From assembly GCF_009650995.1 (NCBI RefSeq), contig NZ_WHVV01000013.1:1-64000 (forward strand): a stretch of DNA of 64,000 nucleotides. The letters run 5' to 3'. Source of the DNA: Sporosarcina cascadiensis. Lineage in GTDB: Bacteria; Bacillota; Bacilli; Bacillales_A; Planococcaceae. The position numbers and the translations under genes are program-made. The notes below the pieces were generated by a model. The model searched no databases, was not told the origin of the DNA, and worked only from the letters and a program-made list of their open reading frames with translations. Positions 17,888 to 26,242 of the stretch are shown here, in pieces (the first letter of the stretch is position 1; each line of letters opens with the position of its first letter).

Positions 17888-17962
17888 GATACCAGGTTTT
17901 CATAGACGGTTTTGAACTGCTAGGAGGACCATCTAACGTTACTGCATTCCCATAAACACTCT

Positions 17963-18002
17963 GAAAACCCCTTCCTCTAATGTTTTAGAAGAAGGGGTTT
18001 TA
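17963..18002. terminator. Bidirectional terminator
   Basis: AAAACCCCTTC..TCTAA / TTAGA..GAAGGGGTTTT, between the exporter and the convergent symporter gene. Confidence 0.9.
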
Positions 18003-18021
18003 TGCTTACGTTTTCCTGTTA

Positions 18022-19263
18022 TTACATCATTTTTGCTCCGTTATTGTCCGGCTCCCCAAGCACCCCTTCCGATTGTGCTACGCAAACTGCACATGCCGCG
18101 TCGCCTGTAATATTTACGGCTGTGCGCACCATATCAAGCAGGCGGTCAACTCCCAAAACTAATGCAATTCCTTCCACCGGAAGACCGACAGCTGTCAGTA
18201 CCATGGCCAGCATAATAAGCCCCGCCCCCGGCACAGCAGCTGTTCCGATGCTTGCAAGCACTGCAGTCAGGATAACGATCAGCAACTGTCCCGTCGACAA
18301 ATCGATGCTGTAGGCCTGCGCGATAAAAATAACGGCTGCCCCCTGCATTATTGCAGTGCCGTCCATATTGATCGTGGCACCGAGCGACTGTGTGAATGAA
18401 CTAATGGACTCCGGCACCTTCAACTTTTCCTGAGCCGTTTTTAATGAAATAGGAAGTGTCGCAGCTGAACTCGATGTACTGAAAGCGACCACTTGTGCAG
18501 GAAAGAAATTCTTAAAGAACCAGACAGGGCTGCGTTTTCCGAGCAGCGCGACGGCACCGCCGTATATCAGAATAGAATGAATGAACAGACCGCCGAGGAC
18601 AACGCCCATATACATGCCCATGGCCCTGAGTGCGTCGAAACCCTGACTGCCGATAGCGGAAGCGATCAAGCCAAACGCCCCGTATGGCGCAAATTTCATT
18701 ACGAAGGTGATCAGGTACATGATCAATTCATTGGCTTGCTCGAATAAAACTTTCACTTTTCCGACTTTCTTGCCGAGCATGGCAATACCGAAACCTACCA
18801 GTGCTGCAAAGAATATAATCTGAAGCATATTGCCTTCAGCCATGGCTGTGATAGGGTTTGTCGGGATAATGCCTAATAAAGTGTCTGCAATCGGCGGGGC
18901 TTCCTGTGCTTCATAAACGGCAGTGGAAGTCTCGAAATTACCGCTTGCTCCAGGCTTAAACAGCAGTCCAAGCGAAAGGGCGATCACAAGCGCTATGGCA
19001 GTCGTGATGAGGAAGAAACCAATGGTCTTTCCTCCAATTCGACCCAGCTTTTTTGGATCACCGATGCCAATCGTTCCAAGTGCAATCGAGATAAAGACGA
19101 CTGGTACCACGAGCATTTTCATGAGATTCAAGAAGATTGTACCTAATGGCTTAAATATAAATGCATCAGCTTTTAAAAATAGACCGGGTGCAAAGAGATT
19201 CAAGATCAGACCGACGAAAACACCTGCAACGAGAGCGATGATGATATTTCTTGCCAGTTTCAT
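18022..19263 (-). CDS. Dicarboxylate/amino acid:cation (Na+ or H+) symporter, DAACS family
   Basis: A 413-residue secondary transporter of the glutamate/aspartate/C4-dicarboxylate family. Diagnostic elements: the serine-rich re-entrant loop S-T-S-S-S-A-A-T-L-P, N-M-D-G-T-A in TM7, and the second loop with G-L-P-V-E-G-I and D-R-L-L-D-M-V-R-T-A-V-N in TM8, which form the substrate and cation sites. Eight membrane segments plus two hairpins are expected. A strong cre-like sequence lies 45 bases upstream of the start. The Arg in D-M-V-R-T fits anionic dicarboxylate or acidic amino acid transport; which of these is not settled. Confidence 0.88.
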   Translation of the reverse strand: MKLARNIIIALVAGVFVGLILNLFAPGLFLKADAFIFKPLGTIFLNLMKMLVVPVVFISIALGTIGIGDPKKLGRIGGKTIGFFLITTAIALVIALSLGLLFKPGASGNFETSTAVYEAQEAPPIADTLLGIIPTNPITAMAEGNMLQIIFFAALVGFGIAMLGKKVGKVKVLFEQANELIMYLITFVMKFAPYGAFGLIASAIGSQGFDALRAMGMYMGVVLGGLFIHSILIYGGAVALLGKRSPVWFFKNFFPAQVVAFSTSSSAATLPISLKTAQEKLKVPESISSFTQSLGATINMDGTAIMQGAAVIFIAQAYSIDLSTGQLLIVILTAVLASIGTAAVPGAGLIMLAMVLTAVGLPVEGIALVLGVDRLLDMVRTAVNITGDAACAVCVAQSEGVLGEPDNNGAKMM

Positions 19264-19307
19264 AAAATCCCTCCTTGATCAATTGTATTCAACTGATATC
19301 AAGAAGA

Positions 19308-19321
19308 TGAAAGCGCTTACC
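19308..19321 (-). promoter_or_regulatory. cre-like CcpA site upstream of the symporter
   Basis: TGAAAGCGCTTACC agrees with the cre consensus at 13 of 14 positions, 45-58 bases before the symporter start codon. Confidence 0.6.
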
Positions 19322-19396
19322 AGGTTTTATTCGACAAAATAGCCGTGCAGGCAGTATATATTGCAATCCATAACATGACCGCAGTAGTTTTTTCCG

Positions 19397-19936
19397 TTAT
19401 TGCAAAGGGGATTCTGCAGTTCTGCGATTGCCGGCAGTAATTATAAGGCAGGCGATCCAGGCTGTCAGTGTAACGATGCTGATCATGAGTAAGCCGATGA
19501 AAGCCATAAATTGGTCCTGCTCCGGACTGTCAGCAGACAATGTAAGCATGCGGTAGACGCAGCCGCTGCACAGCAAAAAGTAGAAACTGCTGCCAAGCAC
19601 CGCCATAAACAAACGTCCTTTTCTGTCCTTAATATCCGCATGTCCGATTGAAATCCAACAATACAAACTGGCGATTACAGCTAAAAGCATGATGACGAGA
19701 TGGAGAAATGGAACCGATAAGTATGTAGTTCCGTATAGTGATAGTCCGGCTATTCCAAAAAGTAATGCGTTCAGTAAAAATAAAAACAACCCGCTCCATC
19801 CTGCATGTTGGAACCAGACAACTTTAGACAGACTTCGTGTCATCAGATTGTCATCCGGAACCAAACGCAGCAGCAAGGATTTAAATAATAATAATAGCAT
19901 CAAAATTAAAAAACCCGCCAGTAGAATAATTGACAA
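19397..19936 (-). CDS. Membrane protein of unknown function
   Basis: A 179-residue hydrophobic protein with four to five predicted membrane helices (about residues 2-24, 48-70, 76-95, 108-128, 142-166). I do not recognise a family. There is a Cys-rich patch (L-C-S-G-C-V-Y) in the fourth helix. The TTG start at 19936 has GAAGGAG about 10 bases upstream. It lies 134 bases upstream of the symporter on the same strand with no obvious terminator between, so co-transcription is possible. Confidence 0.6.
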   Translation of the reverse strand: MSIILLAGFLILMLLLLFKSLLLRLVPDDNLMTRSLSKVVWFQHAGWSGLFLFLLNALLFGIAGLSLYGTTYLSVPFLHLVIMLLAVIASLYCWISIGHADIKDRKGRLFMAVLGSSFYFLLCSGCVYRMLTLSADSPEQDQFMAFIGLLMISIVTLTAWIACLIITAGNRRTAESPLQ

Positions 19937-20200
19937 TCGTATCGAACTCCTTCTTCAATATGCTCATTGAACTGACGTAGTAATGTGTTAAAAGTTGCTG
20001 GCCGATCACTTGTTAGTCGTTAAGAATAATAGATCATGTCAGAGTGGAAAACTAACTTCCAAATGGTTATGAAATACTGGCATAGACTGTTATATAATGG
20101 TCACCGACCTATCTTTACATACTTGTAATTACAATTCATATGGTATACTTAAACAATAAAACACTCGAACACAGGATATGATAAGAAAAGGTGGAGCACT

Positions 20201-20692
20201 ATGACGATTGATGAAAAAAGTCAAACAGCAGAGATCAACGAGTTGAAAGATAAGATAAAACTATATGAAAAACTGATTGAAGATTTATCTGCACCGATTA
20301 TTCCTTCCATTGTACCGGAAACAATTTTAGTTCCACTGACTGGAGCGCTTTCTGTTGAGCGTTTTATGCATGTCCAAGATAAAATCGTTAAAACAATCGG
20401 GGACAATATAGTGAATACAGTAGTCATTGATTTTACTGACATCAGCACACTCGCTATTGAAGAAAATATGGGATATGAGCTGTTAAGTGAAAAAATTGAT
20501 GAGTTGATCAATGTGCTGAGACTGATGGGCACTGAAACAATCTTTGTAGGTTTTTCACCGGCTTTCGCACAAAATTTAATTCTGTCTAATGTCTCAGGAT
20601 TTGGTAAGATTCAGGCATTTACTACATTCCGGATGAGTTTGCAATATCTGCTGGCTCAAAAAGGTATGGAAATTGTTTCAATAAAGAAGTAA
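20201..20692 (+). CDS. Stand-alone STAS-domain protein (RsbR-type C-terminus)
   Basis: A 163-residue protein: a short N-terminal coiled coil (about 8-28, E-I-N-E-L-K-D-K-I-K) followed by a STAS domain that resembles the C-terminal half of RsbR stressosome proteins (S-A-P-I-I-P-S-I, L-V-P-L-T-G-A-L, V-I-D-F-T-D-I-S). The large N-terminal sensor domain of RsbR proteins is missing. The usual phospho-acceptor region after V-I-D-F-T-D reads I-S-T-L-A-I-E-E-N, so phosphorylation by an RsbT-like kinase is uncertain. Monocistronic with its own terminator. A stressosome-related or anti-sigma signalling role is inference. Confidence 0.72.
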   Translation: MTIDEKSQTAEINELKDKIKLYEKLIEDLSAPIIPSIVPETILVPLTGALSVERFMHVQDKIVKTIGDNIVNTVVIDFTDISTLAIEENMGYELLSEKIDELINVLRLMGTETIFVGFSPAFAQNLILSNVSGFGKIQAFTTFRMSLQYLLAQKGMEIVSIKK

Positions 20693-20738
20693 AAACAGCT
20701 TCACTTCAAACGGCATCTTTGAAGTGAAGCTGTTTTTA
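20692..20738 (+). terminator. Terminator of the STAS gene
   Basis: AAAACAGCTTCACTTCA / TTGAAGTGAAGCTGTTTTT, a 17-bp stem. It may also stop the convergent GGDEF gene. Confidence 0.9.
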
Positions 20739-20792
20739 ATTTGGGGGATCGTATTTTAAAGTGCAGACAATGCTATAACAGCTTTCTGATTA

Positions 20793-22610
20793 CTAACCCA
20801 GATTCTTTTCGTCATTCATCATCTTAATAAATTCTACGCGGTTTCTGCCTTTTTCCTTCGCTTTATACAGCGCGTTGTCACACCTTGATATTATCGTATT
20901 TGGCGTATCACCGGGAATGTAGGAAGCGACACCAAAGCTTGCTGTTTTCTTGCCTACGTCTACAAAATGATAATCTGCTAATTTTTCACGTGTCTTCTCA
21001 GCAAGTTGCAGAGCTTCTTCCAATGTAGTGGAGGGACAAATGACTAAAAATTCTTCTCCACCCCAGCGTCCCAATGTATCTGAGCCATTGACCGATGATT
21101 TGAATAATTTCGCTGCTTCCACTAATACATAATCGCCGATCTGATGACCGAATGTATCATTAACATTTTTAAAGTAATCGATATCAATTAATACGATGGA
21201 AAATGGCAAACCTTCCTTTGCTGCTCTTTCAAATTCACGGTCTAATACGTGATCCAGCAAAACACGGTTAGGTATTTGAGTGAGCCGGTCAGTATTTGCC
21301 AGATGTTCTAATTCAATTTGTATACGTTCGAGCTGTATTGTTCGCTCCAGTACTTTCTTTTCAAGTGTTTCATTTAACTCTTCCTGTGTCTGTTGATTTT
21401 CTTTAATGATCAAGCTGATTTTATCCACCAGAGCCAGTGATAAGATTAATGATTCAAACATTGCGCTGTAGGCAGGGATTTCTTCGAAAACTGCCAAAGT
21501 TAATGGAAGGATATCCAACATGACTAAAGCTTGAATTATCATAGATCCCAATAAAACGCTCCAGCCCAGCATATAAAATCGGGCAGACTTATGACCTTTC
21601 CATAATAAGCGAAATCCAGAAATCCAAAGAAAGATCAGTACGAAAAGCGAAAATGTTGTGATGAATAAATCGGAATAGTATTGACTGAATCCAGAAAACA
21701 AGCCGATTGTCGATAGGATTGATATAACTATTGCCATATTTAACAGTCTGTTGCTTTTAGGCAGGTGTTGCTTTAATTCAAGGAATTCTTTCCCGAATAA
21801 AATCATAAAGACAATCATGATGTTGCAACTGAGAGCAAGCGTTTTTGTCAACAGCCATGCAGGAAGAACATGACCCAGTAACTCCACGTCAAAAGAGTTC
21901 ATGGTTCCTTGGAATAGCATAAAGCTGAACATATAGAGAGTGTAGTATAAATAAGATCGTTCTTTGAAAGAAAAATATAAGAATAAATTGTACAGGGACA
22001 AAGCCAGTAAGAAGCCGTAGAAACTGCCAGAGTAAAATTTGTATGAGACAACATTTTCAATGAAGCTATTATTAGAATATAGTTTTGTAAAAATAGTCAA
22101 TGGCAACTGGCCATCTAACTTTAAATAAATTTCTTTTATAGAAGGATCATCCATGCTAAAAAGGAAAGAGGGGTAGTTGACACTCTGTTCTTCTAAATTG
22201 TATAGTCCGCTTTCTTGCAGATCATAAGAGCCGTCTTCTTTCACCGAATAAACAGTCAGGAACTCGATCTTATCGTTGTATTCCAACCAATACAGTTGCT
22301 CTTTATCCTGAATAATTTCATCGGCATTCAGCCTGAGCCAGATAGTGTCATCTGTATGAAAGATGGACAAATATTTTTCTGTACTAGCCGTAAATGAAGT
22401 GTCGTATTGTCCTGATATCAAATCATCGATAGTAATGTTGTTTGTGGGGTCCCGCAGAATATCATAATATGTTCCTAGCTCAAGGGTCTCTGCAGAAACC
22501 TTTTCATTACTTGTGCTGCTTACAGGTACATAAAAGAAGAAGGTGAAAACAAATAAAGTAATACATGAGAGAAGTACAGGATTTCTGGCTAGTTTTATAC
22601 ACATAGGCAT
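20793..22610 (-). CDS. 7TMR-DISM sensor diguanylate cyclase
   Basis: A 605-residue membrane protein. An N-terminal membrane segment is followed by an extracytoplasmic beta-sandwich (about 45-180, 7TMR-DISMED2 type, W-L-R-L-N and Y-L-K-L-D strands), seven transmembrane helices (about 190-400), a coiled coil (about 405-440) and a C-terminal GGDEF domain with W-G-G-E-E-F. It should make c-di-GMP in response to an extracellular ligand, perhaps a carbohydrate or envelope compound. The inhibitory R-x-x-D site is not conserved (N-G-S-D). The linker and GGDEF domain resemble the PAS-GGDEF protein at 6619 in layout. Monocistronic. Confidence 0.88.
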   Translation of the reverse strand: MPMCIKLARNPVLLSCITLFVFTFFFYVPVSSTSNEKVSAETLELGTYYDILRDPTNNITIDDLISGQYDTSFTASTEKYLSIFHTDDTIWLRLNADEIIQDKEQLYWLEYNDKIEFLTVYSVKEDGSYDLQESGLYNLEEQSVNYPSFLFSMDDPSIKEIYLKLDGQLPLTIFTKLYSNNSFIENVVSYKFYSGSFYGFLLALSLYNLFLYFSFKERSYLYYTLYMFSFMLFQGTMNSFDVELLGHVLPAWLLTKTLALSCNIMIVFMILFGKEFLELKQHLPKSNRLLNMAIVISILSTIGLFSGFSQYYSDLFITTFSLFVLIFLWISGFRLLWKGHKSARFYMLGWSVLLGSMIIQALVMLDILPLTLAVFEEIPAYSAMFESLILSLALVDKISLIIKENQQTQEELNETLEKKVLERTIQLERIQIELEHLANTDRLTQIPNRVLLDHVLDREFERAAKEGLPFSIVLIDIDYFKNVNDTFGHQIGDYVLVEAAKLFKSSVNGSDTLGRWGGEEFLVICPSTTLEEALQLAEKTREKLADYHFVDVGKKTASFGVASYIPGDTPNTIISRCDNALYKAKEKGRNRVEFIKMMNDEKNLG

Positions 22611-22831
22611 GATTCATCCCCGCTCTCTGTAACGTTTTATATTTTCATTATCGTACCACGAAGCGAGCTGTAAGTTAATCTTTTTTGGTTAATTTATCCT
22701 ACTATAATGAGTGGGTGAAAAGTTTTGCTGTACATTTAGAATTTATTCAAGCTAAAATGATTTTAATATAATAAATTAGGGTATACAATGAAGCAGAAGG
22801 GTACTATCCAATTTATTAAGGAGATGGAACT

Positions 22832-23728
22832 ATGAATTTCAAAAACATAACAGTTGCTGGCAGCGGTGTGCTCGGAAGTCAAATCGCATTTCAGACTGCG
22901 TATAAGGGATTTAATGTGAGTGTCTACGATATTAGCGACGAGGCACTCGCTAAAGCGAAAGAGCGAATTACTAATTTAAAGCCCTATTACCAAAAAGATT
23001 TAGGAACAACGGACGAAGAGTTTGAAGAAGGTTTCAAGAGATTATCATTTTACAGCAATCTTGGCGAAGCGGTGAAGGATGCAGATCTGGTTATCGAAGC
23101 TATTCCTGAAGTAACAAAGATCAAGACGCCGTTTTATGAAGAACTTGGAAAAGTTGCGCCTGAAAAAACGTTATTTGTGACGAACTCTTCTACCTTGCTG
23201 CCGAGTCAATTTGCAGAGGCGACTGGCCGTCCCGGAAAATTCCTGGCACTGCATTTTGCCAATGAAATCTGGAAGAACAATACTGCGGAAGTAATGAAGC
23301 ATCCTGGAACTGAACAGGCCAACTTTGATCATGTCATGGAATTCGCAAAGGCAATCGGAATGGTAGCACTGCCTCTTCAAAAAGAGCAGCCCGGCTACAT
23401 TTTGAATTCATTGCTCGTTCCTTTTTTAGATGCAGCAGAGTTATTGCTTGTGAAAGAAGTATCTGACGCGCATACAATCGATAAAACGTGGATGATTGCG
23501 ACAGGTGCACCGATGGGTCCGTTCGCAATTCTGGATGTCGTCGGTATCACGACTGCCTACAATATTGTGCAGACAAAAGCGGAAGCAACTGGCAAGGAGG
23601 AGTTCAAGCAGCTTGTCGAGCTGTTGAAAACGGAGTATATCGATAAAGGCAAGCTTGGACGTGAAACAGGGGAAGGTTTCTATAAATATCCGAACCCCGC
23701 TTTTATGGAGAAGGATTTCCTGAAGTAA
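22832..23728 (+). CDS. 3-hydroxyacyl-CoA dehydrogenase
   Basis: A 298-residue NAD-dependent dehydrogenase. Rossmann motif G-S-G-V-L-G-S at residues 10-16, catalytic His in L-H-F-A-N, and the C-terminal dimerisation domain (P-G-Y-I-L-N-S, G-A-P-M-G-P-F-A-I-L-D). It oxidises 3-hydroxyacyl-CoA in beta-oxidation or reduces acetoacetyl-CoA. It stands alone here, without thiolase or enoyl-CoA hydratase. Start ATG at 22832 follows AAGGAGATGGAACT. The short family members of this length are often 3-hydroxybutyryl-CoA dehydrogenases. Confidence 0.85.
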   Translation: MNFKNITVAGSGVLGSQIAFQTAYKGFNVSVYDISDEALAKAKERITNLKPYYQKDLGTTDEEFEEGFKRLSFYSNLGEAVKDADLVIEAIPEVTKIKTPFYEELGKVAPEKTLFVTNSSTLLPSQFAEATGRPGKFLALHFANEIWKNNTAEVMKHPGTEQANFDHVMEFAKAIGMVALPLQKEQPGYILNSLLVPFLDAAELLLVKEVSDAHTIDKTWMIATGAPMGPFAILDVVGITTAYNIVQTKAEATGKEEFKQLVELLKTEYIDKGKLGRETGEGFYKYPNPAFMEKDFLK

Positions 23729-23759
23729 TTTATAATGCATTGAAAAAATTAAATTGATT

Positions 23760-23802
23760 AACCCCTCTTTCATCTGCTTTGGATGCGAGAGGGGTTTTTT
23801 TT
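23760..23802 (+). terminator. Terminator of the dehydrogenase gene
   Basis: AACCCCTCT..TCAT / ATG..GAGAGGGGTTTTTTTT. Confidence 0.85.
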
Positions 23803-24031
23803 GCTGCCAGCGCATTCAATGGTACTTCATTCGCAATTGACGAAAATTCAGATTTTTTAATTCAACTTATATAGTTATGATAGAATGACTATATTAATGC
23901 TGAAAGTGAGTGATGATAATGATAATGGATATAGCATGCAAGAATTCAGAAATTATAGAGGTGAAGAAAGGATAAATAATCCTGTCTGACAACCTCTTTT
24001 TTCGTAAAACAGAACACGGAGGTTATGGAGT

Positions 24032-24799
24032 ATGTCTTTTAGTTATTATGGAGAACTGTGCACGGAAGTTTATGATGTAACGAAACCTGTCGGCCATTCT
24101 TTTGGTAATGAAATCAGTTATTACAAAGAGAGGCTTGCTGATAGTAAAGGACGCATTTTAGAAGCGATGGTTGGATCAGGGCGAGTGATGATCCCTCTTC
24201 TCGAGGCAGGTTTTCGTATTGAGGGAGCAGATTATTCTCAGGATATGCTGGCTCTATGTCGAAAGCGATGCAAGGAGCGCAAATTAACACCCACATTATA
24301 TGAAGCTGATTTGCTGAATCTTTCATTGCCCCATGAATATAGCGCTATCATTATTCCGGCAGGCTCTTTCCAATTGATTGAAAAGCGTGAGGATGCTGTG
24401 AAGGTGCTAAAGAATTTATATGAACATCTTCTGCCGGGAGGGAAGCTGATGCTGGACTTATTCCTGCCCGAATTTTCATTTGAGCAAACAGGGAAATTTT
24501 CAGGAACATCTTTATTTTCTTTGCCAAATGGAGATACTATCACTTTAGAAGAAAAATTAATGGAAGCTGATCTGTTCAATCAACAGAAAATTTCTCATTT
24601 GAAGTATGAAAAGTGGCGTGAAGGCCGATTGATTCAAACAGAATTACAGCGTTTTGCTTTACGCTGGTATGGCGTGGAGGAGTTCAGACTTGTCCTCCAA
24701 AGTATCGGATTTACTGACATCACTGTTTCAGCGGATTTCCAGTATGGAACGCCACCGTCAAATCACAAGCAGACCTATACATTTGAAGCTGTAAAGTAA
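24032..24799 (+). CDS. Class I SAM-dependent methyltransferase
   Basis: A 255-residue Rossmann-fold methyltransferase. The SAM-binding glycine motif is E-A-M-V-G-S-G-R (about residues 46-53), followed by the acidic residue ending beta-2 (E-G-A-D-Y-S) and the motif IV-like region I-I-I-P-A-G-S-F. The C-terminal beta strands are of the usual class I type. No substrate can be assigned. A weak hairpin with T-run (about 23953-24002) lies in its leader and could be an attenuator. Confidence 0.78.
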   Translation: MSFSYYGELCTEVYDVTKPVGHSFGNEISYYKERLADSKGRILEAMVGSGRVMIPLLEAGFRIEGADYSQDMLALCRKRCKERKLTPTLYEADLLNLSLPHEYSAIIIPAGSFQLIEKREDAVKVLKNLYEHLLPGGKLMLDLFLPEFSFEQTGKFSGTSLFSLPNGDTITLEEKLMEADLFNQQKISHLKYEKWREGRLIQTELQRFALRWYGVEEFRLVLQSIGFTDITVSADFQYGTPPSNHKQTYTFEAVK

Positions 24800-24804
24800 C
24801 GGAA

Positions 24805-24841
24805 AGCACCTGATTCTTGATAGTCTCAGGTGTTTTCTTTC
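24805..24841 (+). terminator. Terminator of the methyltransferase gene
   Basis: GCACCTGA / TCAGGTGT arms followed by TTTCTTTC. Confidence 0.75.
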
Positions 24842-25008
24842 TATATGAATGTAGTCTTACATGATGTGCATTAGTAAGTCATGTAAGCTGTGCTATTATG
24901 GAAAAAAACCATACAAAATGGAGAAGCGTGAAAAGAGAAGGTGACTTAGCTTTTTCGAAAGAAAATGTCCGAAATTAGTTTGGCGGTTTCTGAAAGAGAG
25001 GAAGTAGT

Positions 25009-25392
25009 ATGATGAAGAAAATGGCTGTACTTGTGGCGGTAACTGTTTTGCTGCTGGCAGGCTGCGGTAAAAACAAAGTAGATGAATCTACTGTAGAAGC
25101 TCATATCAAGAGGTCTAAAGAAGCTGTTACGTTATTAAATGAAGAAAACTTTGATGAACTGCGTGCAATGTTTGATGAGACGATGAAAGATGCACTGACA
25201 GTAGAGCAGCTGCAGCAGACTGTCGATGTTCTAAAGGAATCAGGCGAGTTTTCAAGCTTTGGAGATGCCTCTGTCAGTAAGCGGGAAAGCTATTTTGTTG
25301 TAATACTTCCAGCAGAATATACAAAAGACAAGCGTGTGTATGAAATTACATTCGATGATCAGCAGCGATTGGCTGCCTTGTATGTGAAGTGA
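25009..25392 (+). CDS. Small DUF3887-like lipoprotein
   Basis: A 127-residue lipoprotein: a lipobox L-L-A-G-C at residues 15-19 after a hydrophobic leader, then one compact alpha/beta domain. The pattern E-E-N-F-D-E-L-R-A-M-F-D and Y-F-V-V-I-L-P-A-E-Y resembles DUF3887 or NTF2-like domains found on many Firmicute lipoproteins. It would be anchored on the outer face of the membrane. Function unknown. Start ATG follows GAGAGGAAGTAGT. Confidence 0.7.
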   Translation: MMKKMAVLVAVTVLLLAGCGKNKVDESTVEAHIKRSKEAVTLLNEENFDELRAMFDETMKDALTVEQLQQTVDVLKESGEFSSFGDASVSKRESYFVVILPAEYTKDKRVYEITFDDQQRLAALYVK

Positions 25393-25412
25393 TAAAAATA
25401 ATGAATATAAAG

Positions 25413-25461
25413 TGTCTGGTCTGCAATCCATTTGATGTTCATTGCAGGTTAGGCATTTTTT
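25413..25461 (+). terminator. Terminator of the lipoprotein gene
   Basis: CTGCAAT / ATTGCAG stem with further imperfect pairing, then TTTTTTG. Confidence 0.65.
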
Positions 25462-25551
25462 GTTCTGAATTCACATAACCAGCAACATCTTGGCAACAAC
25501 TTTCTAGTAAACTGGAGTAAACGTACTGTAAGAATAAAGGGGATTGAAACG

Positions 25552-26238
25552 ATGGAGATCGATCGAACGATTTTGATCATTGAGGATGAAGAATCCATAT
25601 TGGATATTCTTGCATATGCACTTCGCAGGGAAGGATTTCGTGTGCATGGCGCAGCGACAGGTCAGGAGGGGCTTCATCTGTTTGACGGGATTACGCCGGA
25701 TTTGGTCATTCTTGATTTGATGCTGCCGGATATGACTGGGTTTGATATTTGTAAAAAAATCACAGCGGCAAGTAATGTGCCGATTCTTATGCTGACTGCA
25801 AGGGATGATATCGTGGATAAAATCATCGGCCTTGAACTTGGGGCAGATGATTATATGACCAAGCCTTTTGATGTGCGGGAAGTGATAGCCCGTGTCAAGG
25901 TGCTACTTCGGCGTCAAGAGAGAGTATCACGGTCCTCGTACTTGAATGTTAATGAACAGATCCAAATCGAACCTCGTTCTCATACGGTTTTGAAGGATGG
26001 ACAGGCTGTGGCCCTGAAGCCGAAAGAATATGAGTTGCTGCTTTTATTTGCGCAGAACAGAAACCAGGTGTTTTCCCGGGAAGAAATTCTCGATACCGTT
26101 TGGGATTTTTCATATGACGGCGATATTCGAACGGTCGATGTCCATGTGCAGCGAGTGAGAAAAAAGCTGAATGACCCTCGCTTCCCATCCGTGATTGAAA
26201 CGGTTTTTGGTATCGGATACAAGATGAGGGGAGAGTAA
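25552..26238 (+). CDS. OmpR/PhoB-family response regulator
   Basis: A 228-residue regulator: receiver domain with acidic pocket E11-D12-E13, phospho-acceptor D55 (I-L-D-L-M) and the conserved Lys in M-T-K-P-F-D; then a winged-helix DNA-binding domain (about 130-226, Y-E-L-L-L-L-F and R-T-V-D-V-H-V-Q-R-V-R-K-K). It is followed after 4 bases by its histidine kinase, and the third gene is a lipoprotein. No target site could be identified. Confidence 0.92.
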   Translation: MEIDRTILIIEDEESILDILAYALRREGFRVHGAATGQEGLHLFDGITPDLVILDLMLPDMTGFDICKKITAASNVPILMLTARDDIVDKIIGLELGADDYMTKPFDVREVIARVKVLLRRQERVSRSSYLNVNEQIQIEPRSHTVLKDGQAVALKPKEYELLLLFAQNRNQVFSREEILDTVWDFSYDGDIRTVDVHVQRVRKKLNDPRFPSVIETVFGIGYKMRGE

Positions 26239-26242
26239 GCGA

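Noticed and set aside
23892..24002. Short frames and T-run hairpin before the methyltransferase as a leader-peptide attenuator
   Set aside because: The hairpin is weak and neither short frame has a run of any one amino acid codon; left only as a remark.
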